Source: Notospermus geniculatus (Eukaryota > Nemertea > Pilidiophora > Heteronemertea > Lineidae). Taken from it: a DNA stretch of 64,000 bases. The stretch is from positions 3,337-67,336 of the forward strand of contig NMRB01001694.1 in NCBI GenBank assembly GCA_002633025.1. The letters run 5' to 3'. Position 1 is the first letter of the stretch. Each line of letters starts with the position of its first letter. Made by a program: the position numbers and the translations under genes. Shown one piece after another: positions 11,161 to 22,307 of the stretch. The notes below the pieces were generated by a model that was given only the letters and a program-made list of their open reading frames with translations, ran no database searches and was not told the DNA's origin.

Positions 11161-11268
11161 GGGCCCATGTTCCCGAAGCTTTCGTTAGGTTAAGGATGTC
11201 GTTAAACTGGTAAAATGCATAGCGCAACGACATCGTTAACCTAACGACGGCTTCGGGAACATGGGTCC
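11161..11268. mobile_element. 108-bp foldback MITE, empty site in copy 1
   Basis: Ends GGGCCCATGTTCCCGAAGC and GCTTCGGGAACATGGGTCC are near-perfect mirrors around a short centre. Copy 1 reads ccactgatcaggctgatta without it. Confidence 0.85.
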
Positions 11269-11602
11269 TGGCTGATTATTGGGGAGAGATGCATTTTTGG
11301 AGTGAACTGAATACATGCCATATACATGTATTTCCCATAGTGCCAATTTCTAATAGCGAACCGCCCGAGTGACGTGGGACGTGTCAATTTCATTGTGTTT
11401 GTCCGACCCTGCTTTTGTCCTGTCTCACCATCGACAATGTGGTCACTCAGTAAAGTCTACTTGTTATCTAATATTTGTCCGACCTTCGCTGGTAAAAATA
11501 GAAAAAGGGCGGTGTGCTATTGAACCAGCCTTCTGATTGGGTTGAAAGAATAGATTTCTTGTGTGAAAAGGCCAGCCTGTGGACAAAGAATCAGTCCAAT
11601 TG

Positions 11603-11840
11603 TAAAGTCCGGCAACATCTACATGTAACTACGACCCAATGGAATGCAGAAGTCAATGTAATGTGGCAGAGCTTTACGGTTTTTAATCATGCCTGTCGAC
11701 CATTTGTGGTCGTTCCCCGATTGTTCGCGCTGTGCACGGTTATTCAAGAGCCACGTGTGATTAAAGGTCCGTAGAAAATCCAACTATCAATTTCCTAACT
11801 TCCGCATTCCATTGGGTCGTAGTTAGATGTTGCCGGACTT
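11603..11840. mobile_element. Foldback MITE (same family as 4,159)
   Basis: Copy 2 counterpart of the TAAAGTCCGGCAACATCTA element. Confidence 0.8.
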
Positions 11841-11926
11841 GACATGTGAATTCTAGTTCTGGATATTCCTTTGTGGGCTTGTAATGATCTTTTGCCGAAC
11901 TTTCTGACCTTGGTTTCTGTCATCCT

Positions 11927-12205
11927 GGGCATATTCGAATCCTCGTTCTTGACCACACTTGTGATGACCCAGTTCATGTAGATGTTGACTCAACTCGAGA
12001 ACTGCAGTCTCGAACGCAACTCGAGTCGGGCCAAGAACATGTACTTCTCAACCCTCCGCTGAGTGGGGAGCGAGGTGAACACTGTTCTTGACCCGACAAG
12101 GGTTGCGTTCTTGGCATTCGAGACTGCCGTTCTCAAGTTGAGTCAACAACTACATTAACTGGGTCAGCACGAGTGTGGTCAAGAACGAGGATTCGAATAC
12201 GCCCC
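11927..12205. mobile_element. Foldback MITE (same as 4,484)
   Basis: Copy 2 counterpart of the tattcgaatcctcg-ended element. Confidence 0.8.
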
Positions 12206-12574
12206 CTGATGCCTCTCACAGGTACAGGTGGGATGTTTCATATCCTGAAAACATTCCAATTATCAGGATTTGTCGGGAAACTATTTGGGCACTTGTACTT
12301 AATAAATAAAACAACTATGGCAATCTTGTATGATTGCAAACCAAGAGTCATCAGAAGGTGCAGGAGATACATGTATTCCACACGTATCACTTCCGTGATT
12401 TAAACTGGGAACAAATGTATGGAACTGGACCTCTTTCTTTCAATGAATAGGAAACATTTGGTCAAATGATGTTAGCTGTTGGAAAATATATTGGGTGGAT
12501 GTGGGTAACCAATCATGATGTTTGATTTGTCATACTGGATGATGTATGCAAGAGGTAGGCAGACCACCAGTCTT

Positions 12575-12848
12575 GGTCTGGTGGTCGAGCGAACGAACAC
12601 GCTTGACTTTCAATCCTAACAGGGTCAGTGTGTGGGTTCGATCCCTGGCCAGGACGTGTGTGAAAAAGCTGTGAACCAATTAGAGTCTGTCGGATGAGAC
12701 TCAAAGCCGTGGTCCCTTGTACCTGATTGATTGTCTACATGTAGGGTATGCCAGGGCAAGTAAAATACCCCACAAAGGTGGACAGTAACCTGTAGTATAG
12801 GCTTAAGATCCAAAAGGGTTATGAAGCTTCAAATTATCTATCTATCTA
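12575..12848 (+). mobile_element. tRNA-derived SINE, copy 2
   Basis: Counterpart of 5,137-5,442 with a much shorter ATCT tail and small internal indels. Confidence 0.8.
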
Positions 12849-13540
12849 AGAAGTTGCAAGTTTGATTCCTTTGAGAGGTTATGCTCTTAGTTGAGTGCCG
12901 TTAGTTTTTCCTGATTTAGTGTGGAATACCTAAAGAAGGGTCTTTAGTTACCAAACAAGTGTAGAGTGAGTGTGATGATCATTGCTGTTCAAATGTTGGC
13001 AGCTTGCGTTTGAGGTTAGAGAACAGACTATAGTTGTAATTTTGAATGTCTCATTACGACATCCACTTAGTGATAGAATTCATTCCCACCACATTGTAGT
13101 GTAAATGGTGCCTAGCTTGTTGAAGTGGTCAAACCTTGGGCCATCAGTATTCCCTGCAGCTCTGCAGAGCAGTTTGTGCATTAGCTTACTTGGGGCTGCT
13201 GCTTGAAGCAGCATGTGACTATGTAAACATGAGAGTGATCTAGAGAGGGATCTCCCCTCTGTTAGGTTAGATATTAGTGGTTGTATTTTCACATTTCTTG
13301 GACAATACGAGGGTCGGATGAAAAGTTTTGAGCCTCACTGTGACGCCCTTGGATAATATGATTCTGTCCTAGTTATTTTTCAGCATAGTCCTCTTGGCGG
13401 TCCACACACATCTGCCAGTGGTGCTGCACCGCCTGGAACCCTGCGGCGTAGAAGGTTTCCTCCTGCTTCTCAAAAAAGTCCTCAACGGCTGATATCACGA
13501 AATTATCTCCCTGAAAAAGCTTTCCAGCCAATTGTTTTTA

Positions 13541-14171
13541 GCTCACCTGGAGTGAGCTTATGTCGTGGGTCTGCGTCCGTCGTCGTCCGTCGTCGTCCGT
13601 TAGCAGGGCACGTTTCGTAACCGCTGGAGCTATTGATCTGAAACTTGGTACATATATACCCCTAGGTCAAATGACCTATGACACCAAGTTTCGGTCCGAT
13701 TCGACTCTTAGCTTGGCCACCAGGCGGCGGAAACCAAAAACACAAAAAGTGCAATAACTCCTGAACTAATGACTGGATCACCTCCAAATTTTTATCATAG
13801 GTGAATCTAATGAGGGTACATTACATATATAACGGGTTTTTGATTTGACCTACTTTTCAAGGTCACAGAGGTCAAAGTTCAAACTTAGTCATTTGGTGGC
13901 ACATTTCGTAACTGCTTGGGCTATTGACTTGAAACTTGGTACATGTACACCCCTATCATGTTAGGTGACCTATGACACCACTTTTCGGTCCGATTCGATT
14001 CTGCTTGGCCAGCAGGTGGCCAAAACCAAAGTTCTAAGTCCAGTAACTCCTGAACTGTAACTGGATTGTCTCCAAATTTTTATCAGGTGCATCTAATGAG
14101 GATACATGACCCTGGAACATTTTGATTTAACATTTGTCATTTGTTTTTCTGGTACCTTCACCCAGGTGAGC
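13541..14171. mobile_element. GCTCACCTGG-ended element nested in the mariner
   Basis: 10-bp inverted ends GCTCACCTGG and CCAGGTGAGC. The interior holds two diverged copies of a unit with gaaacttggtacat-tacacccctag and gaccta-tgacacca. It is related to the insert at 8,245-8,977. Confidence 0.75.
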
Positions 14172-14275
14172 ACATGGTCCATTGACCATTTCATTTCATG
14201 TTTGGGGAAAGGTGGAAGTCCGATGGTGCCAAATCAGGAGAGTTTGGTGGTTGCTGGATAAGTTCCAAGCCACAA

Positions 14276-14545
14276 TCATGCAATGTGGCCACGGCAATGA
14301 CTGACTTGTGAGGTGGGGCATTGTCCTGATGAAACAAAGACACCTTTTGTCAACTTTCCCGGGCGTTTAGCCTTAATAGCCTCCCGGAGCTGCTTCAGCA
14401 AGGTGGCATCATACTCTCCATTTATGGTTTGGCCCTTTGGAAGGTAGTCCACAAACAGACACCCTTTAGGTGCAGGTGGTTGAAGGGTGGCCAGACCTTC
14501 GGTTGTCTTCAGTGCTCTCTCCCCCTCTTGAATCCCGCTGCCCAC
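14276..14545 (-). pseudogene. Mariner transposase fragment
   Basis: 90 codons open on the minus strand with the mariner hallmark VDYLPKGQTINGEYDATLLK region just after the position of the second catalytic Asp. The downstream DNAPAH-like catalytic segment is out of frame and degraded, and the 5' part is split by nested insertions. Confidence 0.75.
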
Positions 14546-14583
14546 CGTTTAACTGTGGCAAACGAAGCAGCATTATCTCCTAA

Positions 14584-15598
14584 GGCTTGTTGTACTTGAC
14601 TCGATGACGCGAAGACTCGATGGCGCGATGACCGCCAAAATTATCAAATGAAATTCAGCTGGTTATTTCTAAGTGGAACGGATCAACGGCGGAAGTGGAC
14701 CGACGTAGTGTCGCCAGCTACCAAGAGGTGAATTGAGGTTGATATTCAGCGTAAATCATGAAATGAAGGGTAGCCTCGAATTAGGCCTACAGCTCCTTAG
14801 TCCTTGAGAATTTACTATAGGTCCCTTTTGGAAAGTTGTAGGGATTGGTCTTGTCTCCCTATTCCATACCCCGGAGGAGACATAGCGGTAAATTTCAGCC
14901 CTTTTGAGCAATGATCCTACTGCATGTTCTATACCAGAAGTGTCCCACTGCATCAAAGCTGCCATGCAAAAAGTAAATTCATGAAAATGACGAAATGCAC
15001 CCGGGTTATTCATTTACTTCAAGACGACATCAGTTTTGTGGTCACGTGCATCTTGGCAAGACGCACGTGACAACCTTGGACGAAAATTTTCAGATCTTTA
15101 ACGATCTTATAAATCTTGCAATGTATTTTTTCAATTTGGTAAACCTTTTTTTATTCTTGCAGTGATTTTTACATTCTTGAACGATATTTTTCAAATTTGT
15201 AGCAAATTTTACAATTCTTTGAGTTTTTTTATTGTGTAATGAAAATTAAATTCTTGGACTGTACTTTTTCAAAACACTTCAAAGAAAAAAACCAGTCTTG
15301 AATAAATTCCGCTGCTTCACGCACAACCACAATCATGCATTCCAAGCACAAATGACGTCACGGCTTTAGAGTTGTACTAAAATTGGGAATAGGTATGCGG
15401 TATAAAAAATGGTTATAAAAATATGCAAGAGGTGGCTTATTTCACCTTCCTAAAAATGTCGCATAGTAACCCAGTGTTCTGAAATGCGGGACTCGAAATA
15501 AAATAAGGCATTCACCAACTGTGCAGGAAATTTAACTGGCCTTCTTCGCGCCTTCGAGTCATCGCTCCATCGAGTCATCGAGTCAAGTACAACAAGCC
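14584..15598. mobile_element. MULE-like non-autonomous element with 9-bp target duplication
   Basis: 1,015 bp with inverted ends GGCTTGTTGTACTTGACTCG, further inward repeats of tcgatgg/tcgagtcatcg, and direct 9-bp flanks ATCTCCTAA at 14,575-14,583 and 15,599-15,607. A 9-bp duplication with long inverted ends suggests the Mutator-like group. No transposase is seen. Confidence 0.8.
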
Positions 15599-16210
15599 AT
15601 CTCCTAATGTATCAACCATATCGGCATGGATTTGTGTGGGAGTTAACCCCTTCAAATTCAGATACCTGATTACAGAATGGTATACACTGTACTCAGTTAC
15701 GTCTGTTTTCAACATTATTCACAACTTCCAAAATTCAAATTTAAAAAAAAATGACGAAATACCTTGATAACTGAAAAGAAACCAGTCAGTTAGTCATCTA
15801 AAAGGTTGAAATTAACACACGCCAAATTTCTTTGATTTGGCATCACTCCTTCATAGTGAGGCTCAGAACTTTTCATCTGACCCTCGTATGTTTGGCAAAT
15901 GGACATGAAACAAGTAGAAACCCACTTGCAAAAATCTAGATTTTTGTGACATGAGCCAGATTTATGGCAGATAAGCAAAGTTAATGTATCAATATTTATA
16001 CCAGTAATTTATGCAGAACGTTCCACTCACATTTTTGTATCCTGGATACACTGAATAGTTGGTACATCATGTAAATATATTTTGCTCTTATCAATATTTT
16101 CAAAACCTGATGCCCTTTGTTCTTTTCTTCACTCCCATTGTCAGATTCTTATTCTGATGGGCTGTAACCGTTTGAATTGATAATCCCTTACTGAGAGTAG
16201 TGACAGGTAG

Positions 16211-16576
16211 CAGGCGCGGATCCAAGGGGGGGGGGCGCACCCGCCGCACGCCCCCCCCCCCCCCTAGGCCAAAAAATCTTTAAAATCGACCGTGAAATTC
16301 TGAAATTTGGAGCAAATNNNNNNNNNNNNNNNNNNNCCCGCTTTGGTTTTCCCGCCGGCGCAAGACGGCTGACGGATTTGGTTTGAGTTTGAATCTTATA
16401 GCGTATGTATGTTCTGTTCTGGGCGCATACGGCTTACATATGCTAAGAACTTGTGTACCCTACATTTGACAAGCGTAAAGCAGGTGTCTGGCAATATTCG
16501 TGACAAATTTTTTTAATGGTCGGCCGAAAAAAGGGGGGCGCGCGCCCCCGTGCGCCCCCCCTTGGATCCGCGCCTG
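16211..16576. mobile_element. CAGGCGCGGATCCAAGGGGGG foldback element
   Basis: It starts CAGGCGCGGATCCAAG and ends CTTGGATCCGCGCCTG, with G- and C-homopolymers next to each end. A 19-N gap (16,318-16,336) lies inside. Relatives occur at 17,012, about 31,135 and 46,303. Confidence 0.75.
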
Positions 16577-16799
16577 TCTCACAGTCACCAGCGCTAAAAT
16601 CCGTCATGGCCACATTGTGAGTTAAAGTTAAAAAAGTAATCTAGCCCTGGGTAATCTAGACCCTACGTTCCCCCGGAAAGAATAACCTACAGGGGGAGGA
16701 GGGCATGGATTTCGTTGCATTTTCAGATGACGGGCCGTCTTGTTGGCGCCCGTCCCAGAGGAAATGATGGACCTATCTATAAAACGCGTTTTACGGTAA

Positions 16800-16950
16800 T
16801 TCGGGCCGGTGTAATAGAATCTAGTGTCCTCCGATATGGGATGTCCCCAATAGGACTGCAGAGAGATCAAAACCCTTAATCCCGTGACAAACAATACAGG
16901 GGGACATCAGGAAGACGGAGGCATTCGATTCTATCACATCGGAATGAATG
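16800..16950. repeat. Imperfect inverted repeat
   Basis: tagaatctagtgtcctccgatatgggatgtcccc is partly mirrored by gggggacatcaggaagacggaggcattcgattcta. Probably an old foldback element. Confidence 0.45.
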
Positions 16951-17011
16951 ACACCGGAATGAATGATGGGTTTGGGAGTTTTGTCTGGTCGGCACCTCGA
17001 CTACCGCAATT

Positions 17012-17284
17012 CAGGCGCGGATCCAGAGGGGAGTTGTGGGTCGTGACCCCCCCCCCCCCCCCCCCCCNTGAATTTGCGGCAATAAGCAAAAAACGCAAGA
17101 ATAAAGCTTATGTTTTGCGGGATGTTTTGATACTGAGATGCCAGGAAATCGCGTCGACGGCCTTCTAGATTTCAAAATCTTCTGGGACCCCCTCGATCGG
17201 CGCGGGATTCTTCGGCTCCCGCCTGCAACGACCGCCTTCGGCGGCCCTGACTCCCCTGTGCCAAAAATCCTGGATCTGCGCCTG
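17012..17284. mobile_element. Second CAGGCGCGGATCC foldback element
   Basis: Ends CAGGCGCGGATCCAGAGGGG and TCCTGGATCTGCGCCTG. A C-homopolymer of about 20 bases is broken by a single N at 17,068. Confidence 0.7.
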
Positions 17285-17399
17285 CGCATTCTCTATAAAG
17301 TTTACTGGAGTGGACTTCCTTCTATCTTACGAATCATACTTGACTTCATTTCGCCGTCTGTCGGGGCTTCGACCATTAAAAGCCGCGTGCACCACCGCT

Positions 17400-17711
17400 A
17401 AAAATACGGGGAAAATCATTTACGCCTAGCATGGGCAGTCTTCCATTTCCCGCGCTCAGCTCTTTCCCGCCAGACGCGATGAAATCACGTTGGCTAGTAA
17501 TCAGCGGTTCAGATGTCAGTCCTCTAATATCTGCTTCAGATGTCACTCATAATGATGATAATAAAGTGAGACGGAGAAGGAAAAACCTGGTCAGTGCCGG
17601 AAAAGCTTCGCTTCCCGTAACTGTGTAGGAGTTGGTATCATTCTCCTGCAGCAGTAGCTCAGCTGGCGCCTCTGCATCCACTCACACAAACGGGTTGTTG
17701 TGCGCGCGAGG
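17400..17711 (+). promoter_or_regulatory. Possible promoter and non-coding first exon
   Basis: GC-richer, largely repeat-free DNA (ttcccgcgctcagctctttcccgccag) followed by a stretch ending GTTGTGCGCGCGAG|gtaagcc, a good donor. The next plus-strand gene is the cadherin, whose ATG exon has its own acceptor, so an upstream non-coding exon must exist; this is a candidate only. Confidence 0.25.
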
Positions 17712-18097
17712 TAAGCCCCTGCTGTGGGAGGTAAATAAATATCATGTTTCCGTAAATATGAGTGCTGCGATTGACCTCTCATGCAACTCATTTAGATAGA
17801 AGGTAGCAAGCATACCGAAGAGGGTCTGGTGGCAGAGTCATGCTAGCCGCACTGAGTTTGACCAGACGACATGGAGGAAATGTTTTCGTTATTGGCGCAA
17901 TACGGAATTGGCGGGAGCATCATCATTGGCGGGAACGTCCCTCCTCCAGGGTCGGATTGGAAATGTCTTCACGAGGTAGGCTATATTACAAATAGGCCTT
18001 TTCTCTTCTAAAATCCTCCACCACAAATAGGCCTTTTCTCTTCTAAAATCCTCCACCAAAGTGATAAATTCCTTTCATACTGTAACTTCATGTAGGG

Positions 18098-18319
18098 CAC
18101 AGGGACTTGAGGCATGCATTGCAGGGGTGGTGGGCGTGTTACAGAGGTCTAATAACAAACCCCCGAGTAATGCCCCGGTATACTGACGTATACCTAGTAG
18201 AAAAATAACTATTTTTCTACTGGGTATACGTTAGTATACCGGGGCATTATTCGGGGGTGTGTTATTGGACCTCTGTAACACGCCCACCACCCCTGCAATG
18301 CATGCCTCAAGTCCCTGTG
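18098..18319. mobile_element. hAT-type MITE with 8-bp target duplication
   Basis: 222 bp, almost entirely an inverted repeat: ends CACAGGGACTTGAGGCATGC and its mirror. Direct 8-bp flanks ATGTAGGG at 18,090-18,097 and 18,320-18,327. The 8-bp duplication and CA..GG ends fit hAT. Confidence 0.85.
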
Positions 18320-18327
18320 ATGTAGGG

Positions 18328-19130
18328 CTAAGTTGTCCTTCGTTTACCTCACCTAACACAAGAGGAGCTGTCTGCTCCCAACCTTGCGCAAGCAGGCCTA
18401 TGGAGCATATTAGGGCCTATTCTCTGTTGCTTTCTTCTCTTCATGCCTCACTGACAAAAACTGGTCAAACCGGTTCCTTTGAATGAAGAAACGCCTGGCA
18501 GAAAGATACTTAGGCACTACCCCAATTCCTTTATTGTGAACACGTATAACAAGTATTGATGTATTGAATTGGTGTTTTTCACAATATCACATATTCAATG
18601 CCAGACTGAATGAAAAATCAGCTGTTTCACCCTAAGTGTGCACGAATCCCTTGCACTTTTTATGTAGAAGGTGTACGGTTGATTTATATGACAACCCAGA
18701 ATGTCAGGTGGGTTCAGTATGCTTCATGTACACCTCATAGCAACTTTATTGTGCTTCTGGATAAGTTGTCTATAGTTGTCCATTTTACTTCATTGCACGG
18801 GTGGAGCGTGCATGGACAGCAGACTAAACCAGCTGACCACATTTTTGTCCTAAAATTTGTGAATTATGGACTTCTAGATTTAATTCTTTTAAGGTAGGCA
18901 GAGATTTTATATATTATATCAAGTCCCTTCATCTGTTGGGATAAATTTTCCTCATTTTCTTATCAGCCTGAGGATTTTATTTGAAGCTCTGAGCGAAATT
19001 CAGGTTGGGCGAGGACTGAGAAAATGTACCGGTACTTGTAATGAGCCTATTTTGCAGTGTATACTATGGGTGGGGAATGCCACAAACACTTTTGACCAAA
19101 AAAAAGCAGAGGAGTGGCACACATTTTGTA
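18328..19130. other. Intergenic or 5' intron, no feature seen
   Basis: No coding exon, RNA gene or clear repeat boundary found on either strand. Confidence 0.4.
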
Positions 19131-19136
19131 AATATT

Positions 19137-20250
19137 GTTCCTTACTGTTCTGTGGTATCTGGGTCCAAGTACTCAAAGCCTAAGTTATTCCCTTTACTGT
19201 TCTATGGTCCCAGAAATAAAACTTCTCAAAGCCTAGAATATTCCTTTTCTCTTCATAGTATTAGAAACCAGTCACTCAATGTATAAATAATCCCTTCACT
19301 GTCCTATGGTGTCAGACACCAATTACTCAGTCACAGCCTAGTTAATTCCCTGTTGTTCTACGGTAGATACCAATTACTTAAAGCCTATAGTTAATCCTTC
19401 ATTGTGGTATCTGACACTAATTACTCAAAGCCTATAGTTAATTCCTTCATTGTTCTATAGTATCAGACACCAATTACTCACAGCCTATAGTTAATCCCTT
19501 CATTGTTCTATAGTGTCAGACACTAATTACTCAAAGCCTATAGTTAATTCCTTCATTGTTCTATAGTATCAGACACCAATTACTCACCTACTGTAGCCTA
19601 TAGTTAATCCCTTCATTGTTCTATAGTGTCAGACACTAATTACTCAGAGGCTATAGTTAATCCCTTCATTGTTCTATAGTATCAGACACCAATTGCTCAC
19701 AGCCTATAGTTAATCCCTTCATTGTTCTATAGTATTCAGACACCAATTACTCAAAGCCAATAGTTAATCCCTTAATTGTTCTATAGTATCAGACACCAAT
19801 TACTCAAAGCCTATAGTTAATCCCTTAATTGTTCTACAGTATCAGGCACCATTTACTCAAAGCCTGCATTTAATCCCTTTATTGTTCTATGGTATCAGGC
19901 ACCATTTACTCAAAGCCTATAGTTAATCCCTTATTGTCTGCAGGCACCAATTACTCACAAGCCTATTAATCCCTTTATTGTTCTATAGTATCTGACACCC
20001 ATTATTCACAAGCCTATAATTAATCCCTTTATTGTTCTATAGTATCAGATACCAATTACTCAGATGCTGTAGTAAAATTATGATCCCTTTATTGTTCTAT
20101 GGTATCAGGCAACAATTACTCACAGCCTATAGTTAATCCCTTAATTGTTCTATAGTGTCAGACACCATTTACCCAAAGCCTATTAGTTAATCCCTTAATT
20201 GTTCTATAGTATCAGATACCAATTACTCAGATCCTGTAGTAAAATTATGG
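19137..20250. repeat. 53-bp minisatellite, about 21 units
   Basis: The unit core is cagacaccaattactcaaag followed by cctatagttaatcccttcat and tgttctatagtat. Left-hand units are diverged; central units are nearly identical and alternate between two variants (tatcagacacc and tgtcagacact). Confidence 0.9.
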
Positions 20251-21168
20251 TCTCGTAGGTGTGATGGCTGATGCTTGTAAACTCCAAGAGAAACTTGGGA
20301 GTATTTTAAAATAGCCATCAGTCATCATGACTAGGATTAGGTTTAGAAAGCGGGGGCTTTTACACGTTCAGGAAAAGCAGTACCGGTACACACCTACACA
20401 ATTTGAAAAATATCATATGTTGCTGACAGAAAAAAATGAATACATTATCCATGATGATCATCAATATTGTAAGAAATGTATTGAAAGAAGTTTTTCATAA
20501 GTTATCAAATCAAGCATGACTGGAATGTATTAGTCCATTTAATCCAGGCCTACTGGGAGATGAAATGACATTTCTTAAAGGAGGCATCGGTGGTGCATTA
20601 TCAAACTGTTTATTATGCTTGTATAATGATTCATTGAAGTGTGAATCAAAATCATTCAGATCATACATTTCATTTGCAAATAAATGATAACCAGTTTCAT
20701 AAGTAAGCGGACATAAGAATAGAACCATGATATTTCTGTATAGAAGGGTGTAGGTCGACCTAAATATTTGAATTCTTCAGGAATAAAGGAGTTATAGCTG
20801 ACACAAAAGATGTCACTGTAAGTAATGTTGTAGCGAGTGAATCAGGGTGGTGTCACATGTGCGTTCTACCATTTGGAGAATTTTAGGCCTATGGGTGGGT
20901 TCCCTTCGCCTAGTCTGGCATGTTTAACTACTTCAGGATCTATTCCTCAAACTTTTCAAGATTTGCTGAAAGGGTGGTAAGTTTTGTTGCTGGTTGACAT
21001 TCGATTGGTCCCTGACCCTTTTCTTCATAGGCCTGTGCGAAACAATAGCACTAGGCACACAAGTTTTTTATACCTCTGATTGGATTTTTCTAATCAAAAC
21101 ATCATTCCAGCCAACATGTCCAACGTCTTTCATCATGATATTCAAAAATGTTCTTTGCTCTGTTGCAG
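20251..21168. other. Probable 5' intron upstream of the cadherin ATG exon
   Basis: Mostly unique, AT-rich. A 72-codon minus-strand frame at 20,510-20,728 shows no recognisable domain and has no support as a gene. Confidence 0.35.
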
Positions 21169-21313
21169 ATTCACTTACCATAAAGGACTACCAAGAAGAA
21201 CAGCTCCAACATCATGGCTTCCACGACTGGAAGTCCATCATCATGGCTTGTTGCCATAGTTCTCCTTGTGACATTTTATCACACGGAAGCAATCTGGGAT
21301 ACTAATTATCCAG
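21169..21313 (+). CDS. Cadherin exon 1, duplicate contig copy (ATG at 21,214)
   Basis: 33 codons plus one base, starting MASTTGSPSSWLVAIVLLVT. 45 bases of 5' UTR follow the acceptor ctctgttgcag. Repeated at 22,163 after the contig break at 22,000; only one copy can belong to the gene. Confidence 0.75.
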
Positions 21314-21606
21314 GTGAGTTTCTTTATGAACTAACATTAACTAGGTAAAGATGGTGCTTTACCATGGAGGCAGAATTTTCACCTTGCATGTCCTCATATT
21401 CTGCAGTGTTTGCAATTTTTCTGGTGACTGCTAGACCATGTAGACACACAGTCATTCCTTTTCTTTGGCCATTTAATCCATTCTATTTTCTAGCTTGTTA
21501 GCACCACTTAGCTTGTGATGTCATGTTGTGAATTGAAACCAGCTTTATAAATGTGTATTTCTTCATCATATTTTTTGTTTGCACCAATTATTTCTGTTTG
21601 TTTCAG

Positions 21607-21693
21607 CCTGCCAGATGTTTCGCCAAATTGGAACAAACTTCTTCCCAACAACCCAGGTGTTCATCAAAATTCCTGAGCCAATAAACCAAGCAG
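21607..21693 (+). CDS. Cadherin exon 2, duplicate contig copy
   Basis: 29 codons, phase 1 to phase 1. Differs from the copy at 22,600 by two residues (GTNFF here, GANFV there). Confidence 0.75.
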
Positions 21694-22162
21694 GTATGTA
21701 TTGTTGAAATGTAATTGTTTTCTTTGAAGAATTTTAAAAAATATTGATTTCGGCAACTCTTACAGTAATCCTGAATTTGTCAATTCAAAAATTTTATTCT
21801 TACCTCTGTAATCAGTACCGGTATACCGGTACCTCTCAATCTCTCAATTAAGGATTTGCCATGAATCTCAAAGGTGCCCTTAGTTGAGAGGTTCTACTGT
21901 TGTCCAGGGTGCCATAGTAGTTGAGAGGTTGTACGGTATTTGTTGATGAGTGGTGTCATAGTTGAGAGGTTCTACTGTATTTGTTGACCAGTGGTGCCAN
22001 GGTCCCTGACCCTTTTCTTCATAGGCCTGTGCGAAACAATAGCACTAGGCACACAAGTTTTTTATACCTCTGATTGGATTTTTCTAATCAAAACATCATT
22101 CCAGCCAACATGTCCAACGTCTTTCATCATGATATTCAAAAATGTTCTTTGCTCTGTTGCAG

Positions 22163-22307
22163 ATTCACTTACCATAAAGGACTACCAAGAAGAACAGCTT
22201 CAACATCATGGCTTCCACGACTGGAAGTCCATCATCATGGCTTGTTGCCATAGTTCTCCTTGTGACATTTTATCACACGGAAGCAATCTGGGATACTAAT
22301 TATCCAG
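22163..22307 (+). CDS. Cadherin exon 1 (ATG at 22,208, signal peptide)
   Basis: Same protein as the 21,169 copy: polar start, hydrophobic core WLVAIVLLVTFYH, likely cleavage after HTEA. Splits a Gly codon at the gtgagt donor (phase 1). Confidence 0.85.

Larger units (their letters stand above)
13318..15886 (-). mobile_element. Mariner/Tc1-type transposon, interrupted and decayed
   Basis: It is flanked by TA dinucleotides (13,316-13,317 and 15,887-15,888), with inverted ends of about 34 bp starting CGAGGGTC(G/A)GATGAAAAG. Copy 1 has the empty TA site (ggacaatatgtttgg). Minus-strand coding remnants at 14,276-14,545 read VDYLPKGQTINGEY and LREAIKAKRPGKL, typical of mariner transposase. Two other elements are nested inside (13,541-14,171 and 14,584-15,598). 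The remaining core of about 0.9 kb is shorter than an intact mariner, so it cannot encode a working enzyme. Confidence 0.9.
7567..16210. repeat. Copy 2 of large direct duplication with TMEM243-like gene
   Basis: Matches copy 1 (141-6,564) but is about 2.2 kb longer because of private insertions at about 8,245-8,977, 9,501-9,946, 11,161-11,268 and 13,318-15,886. The junction DNA between the copies (6,565-7,566) is not part of the repeat and contains no assembly N. Confidence 0.9.

Noticed and set aside
19137-20250. Regular spaced repeats resembling an array of spacers
   Set aside because: Units are contiguous tandem copies without unique spacers, so this is a minisatellite and not CRISPR; the genome is eukaryotic.
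20510-20728. 72-codon minus-strand frame with some globular-looking composition
   Set aside because: No domain recognised, no splice context and no relative elsewhere in the window.
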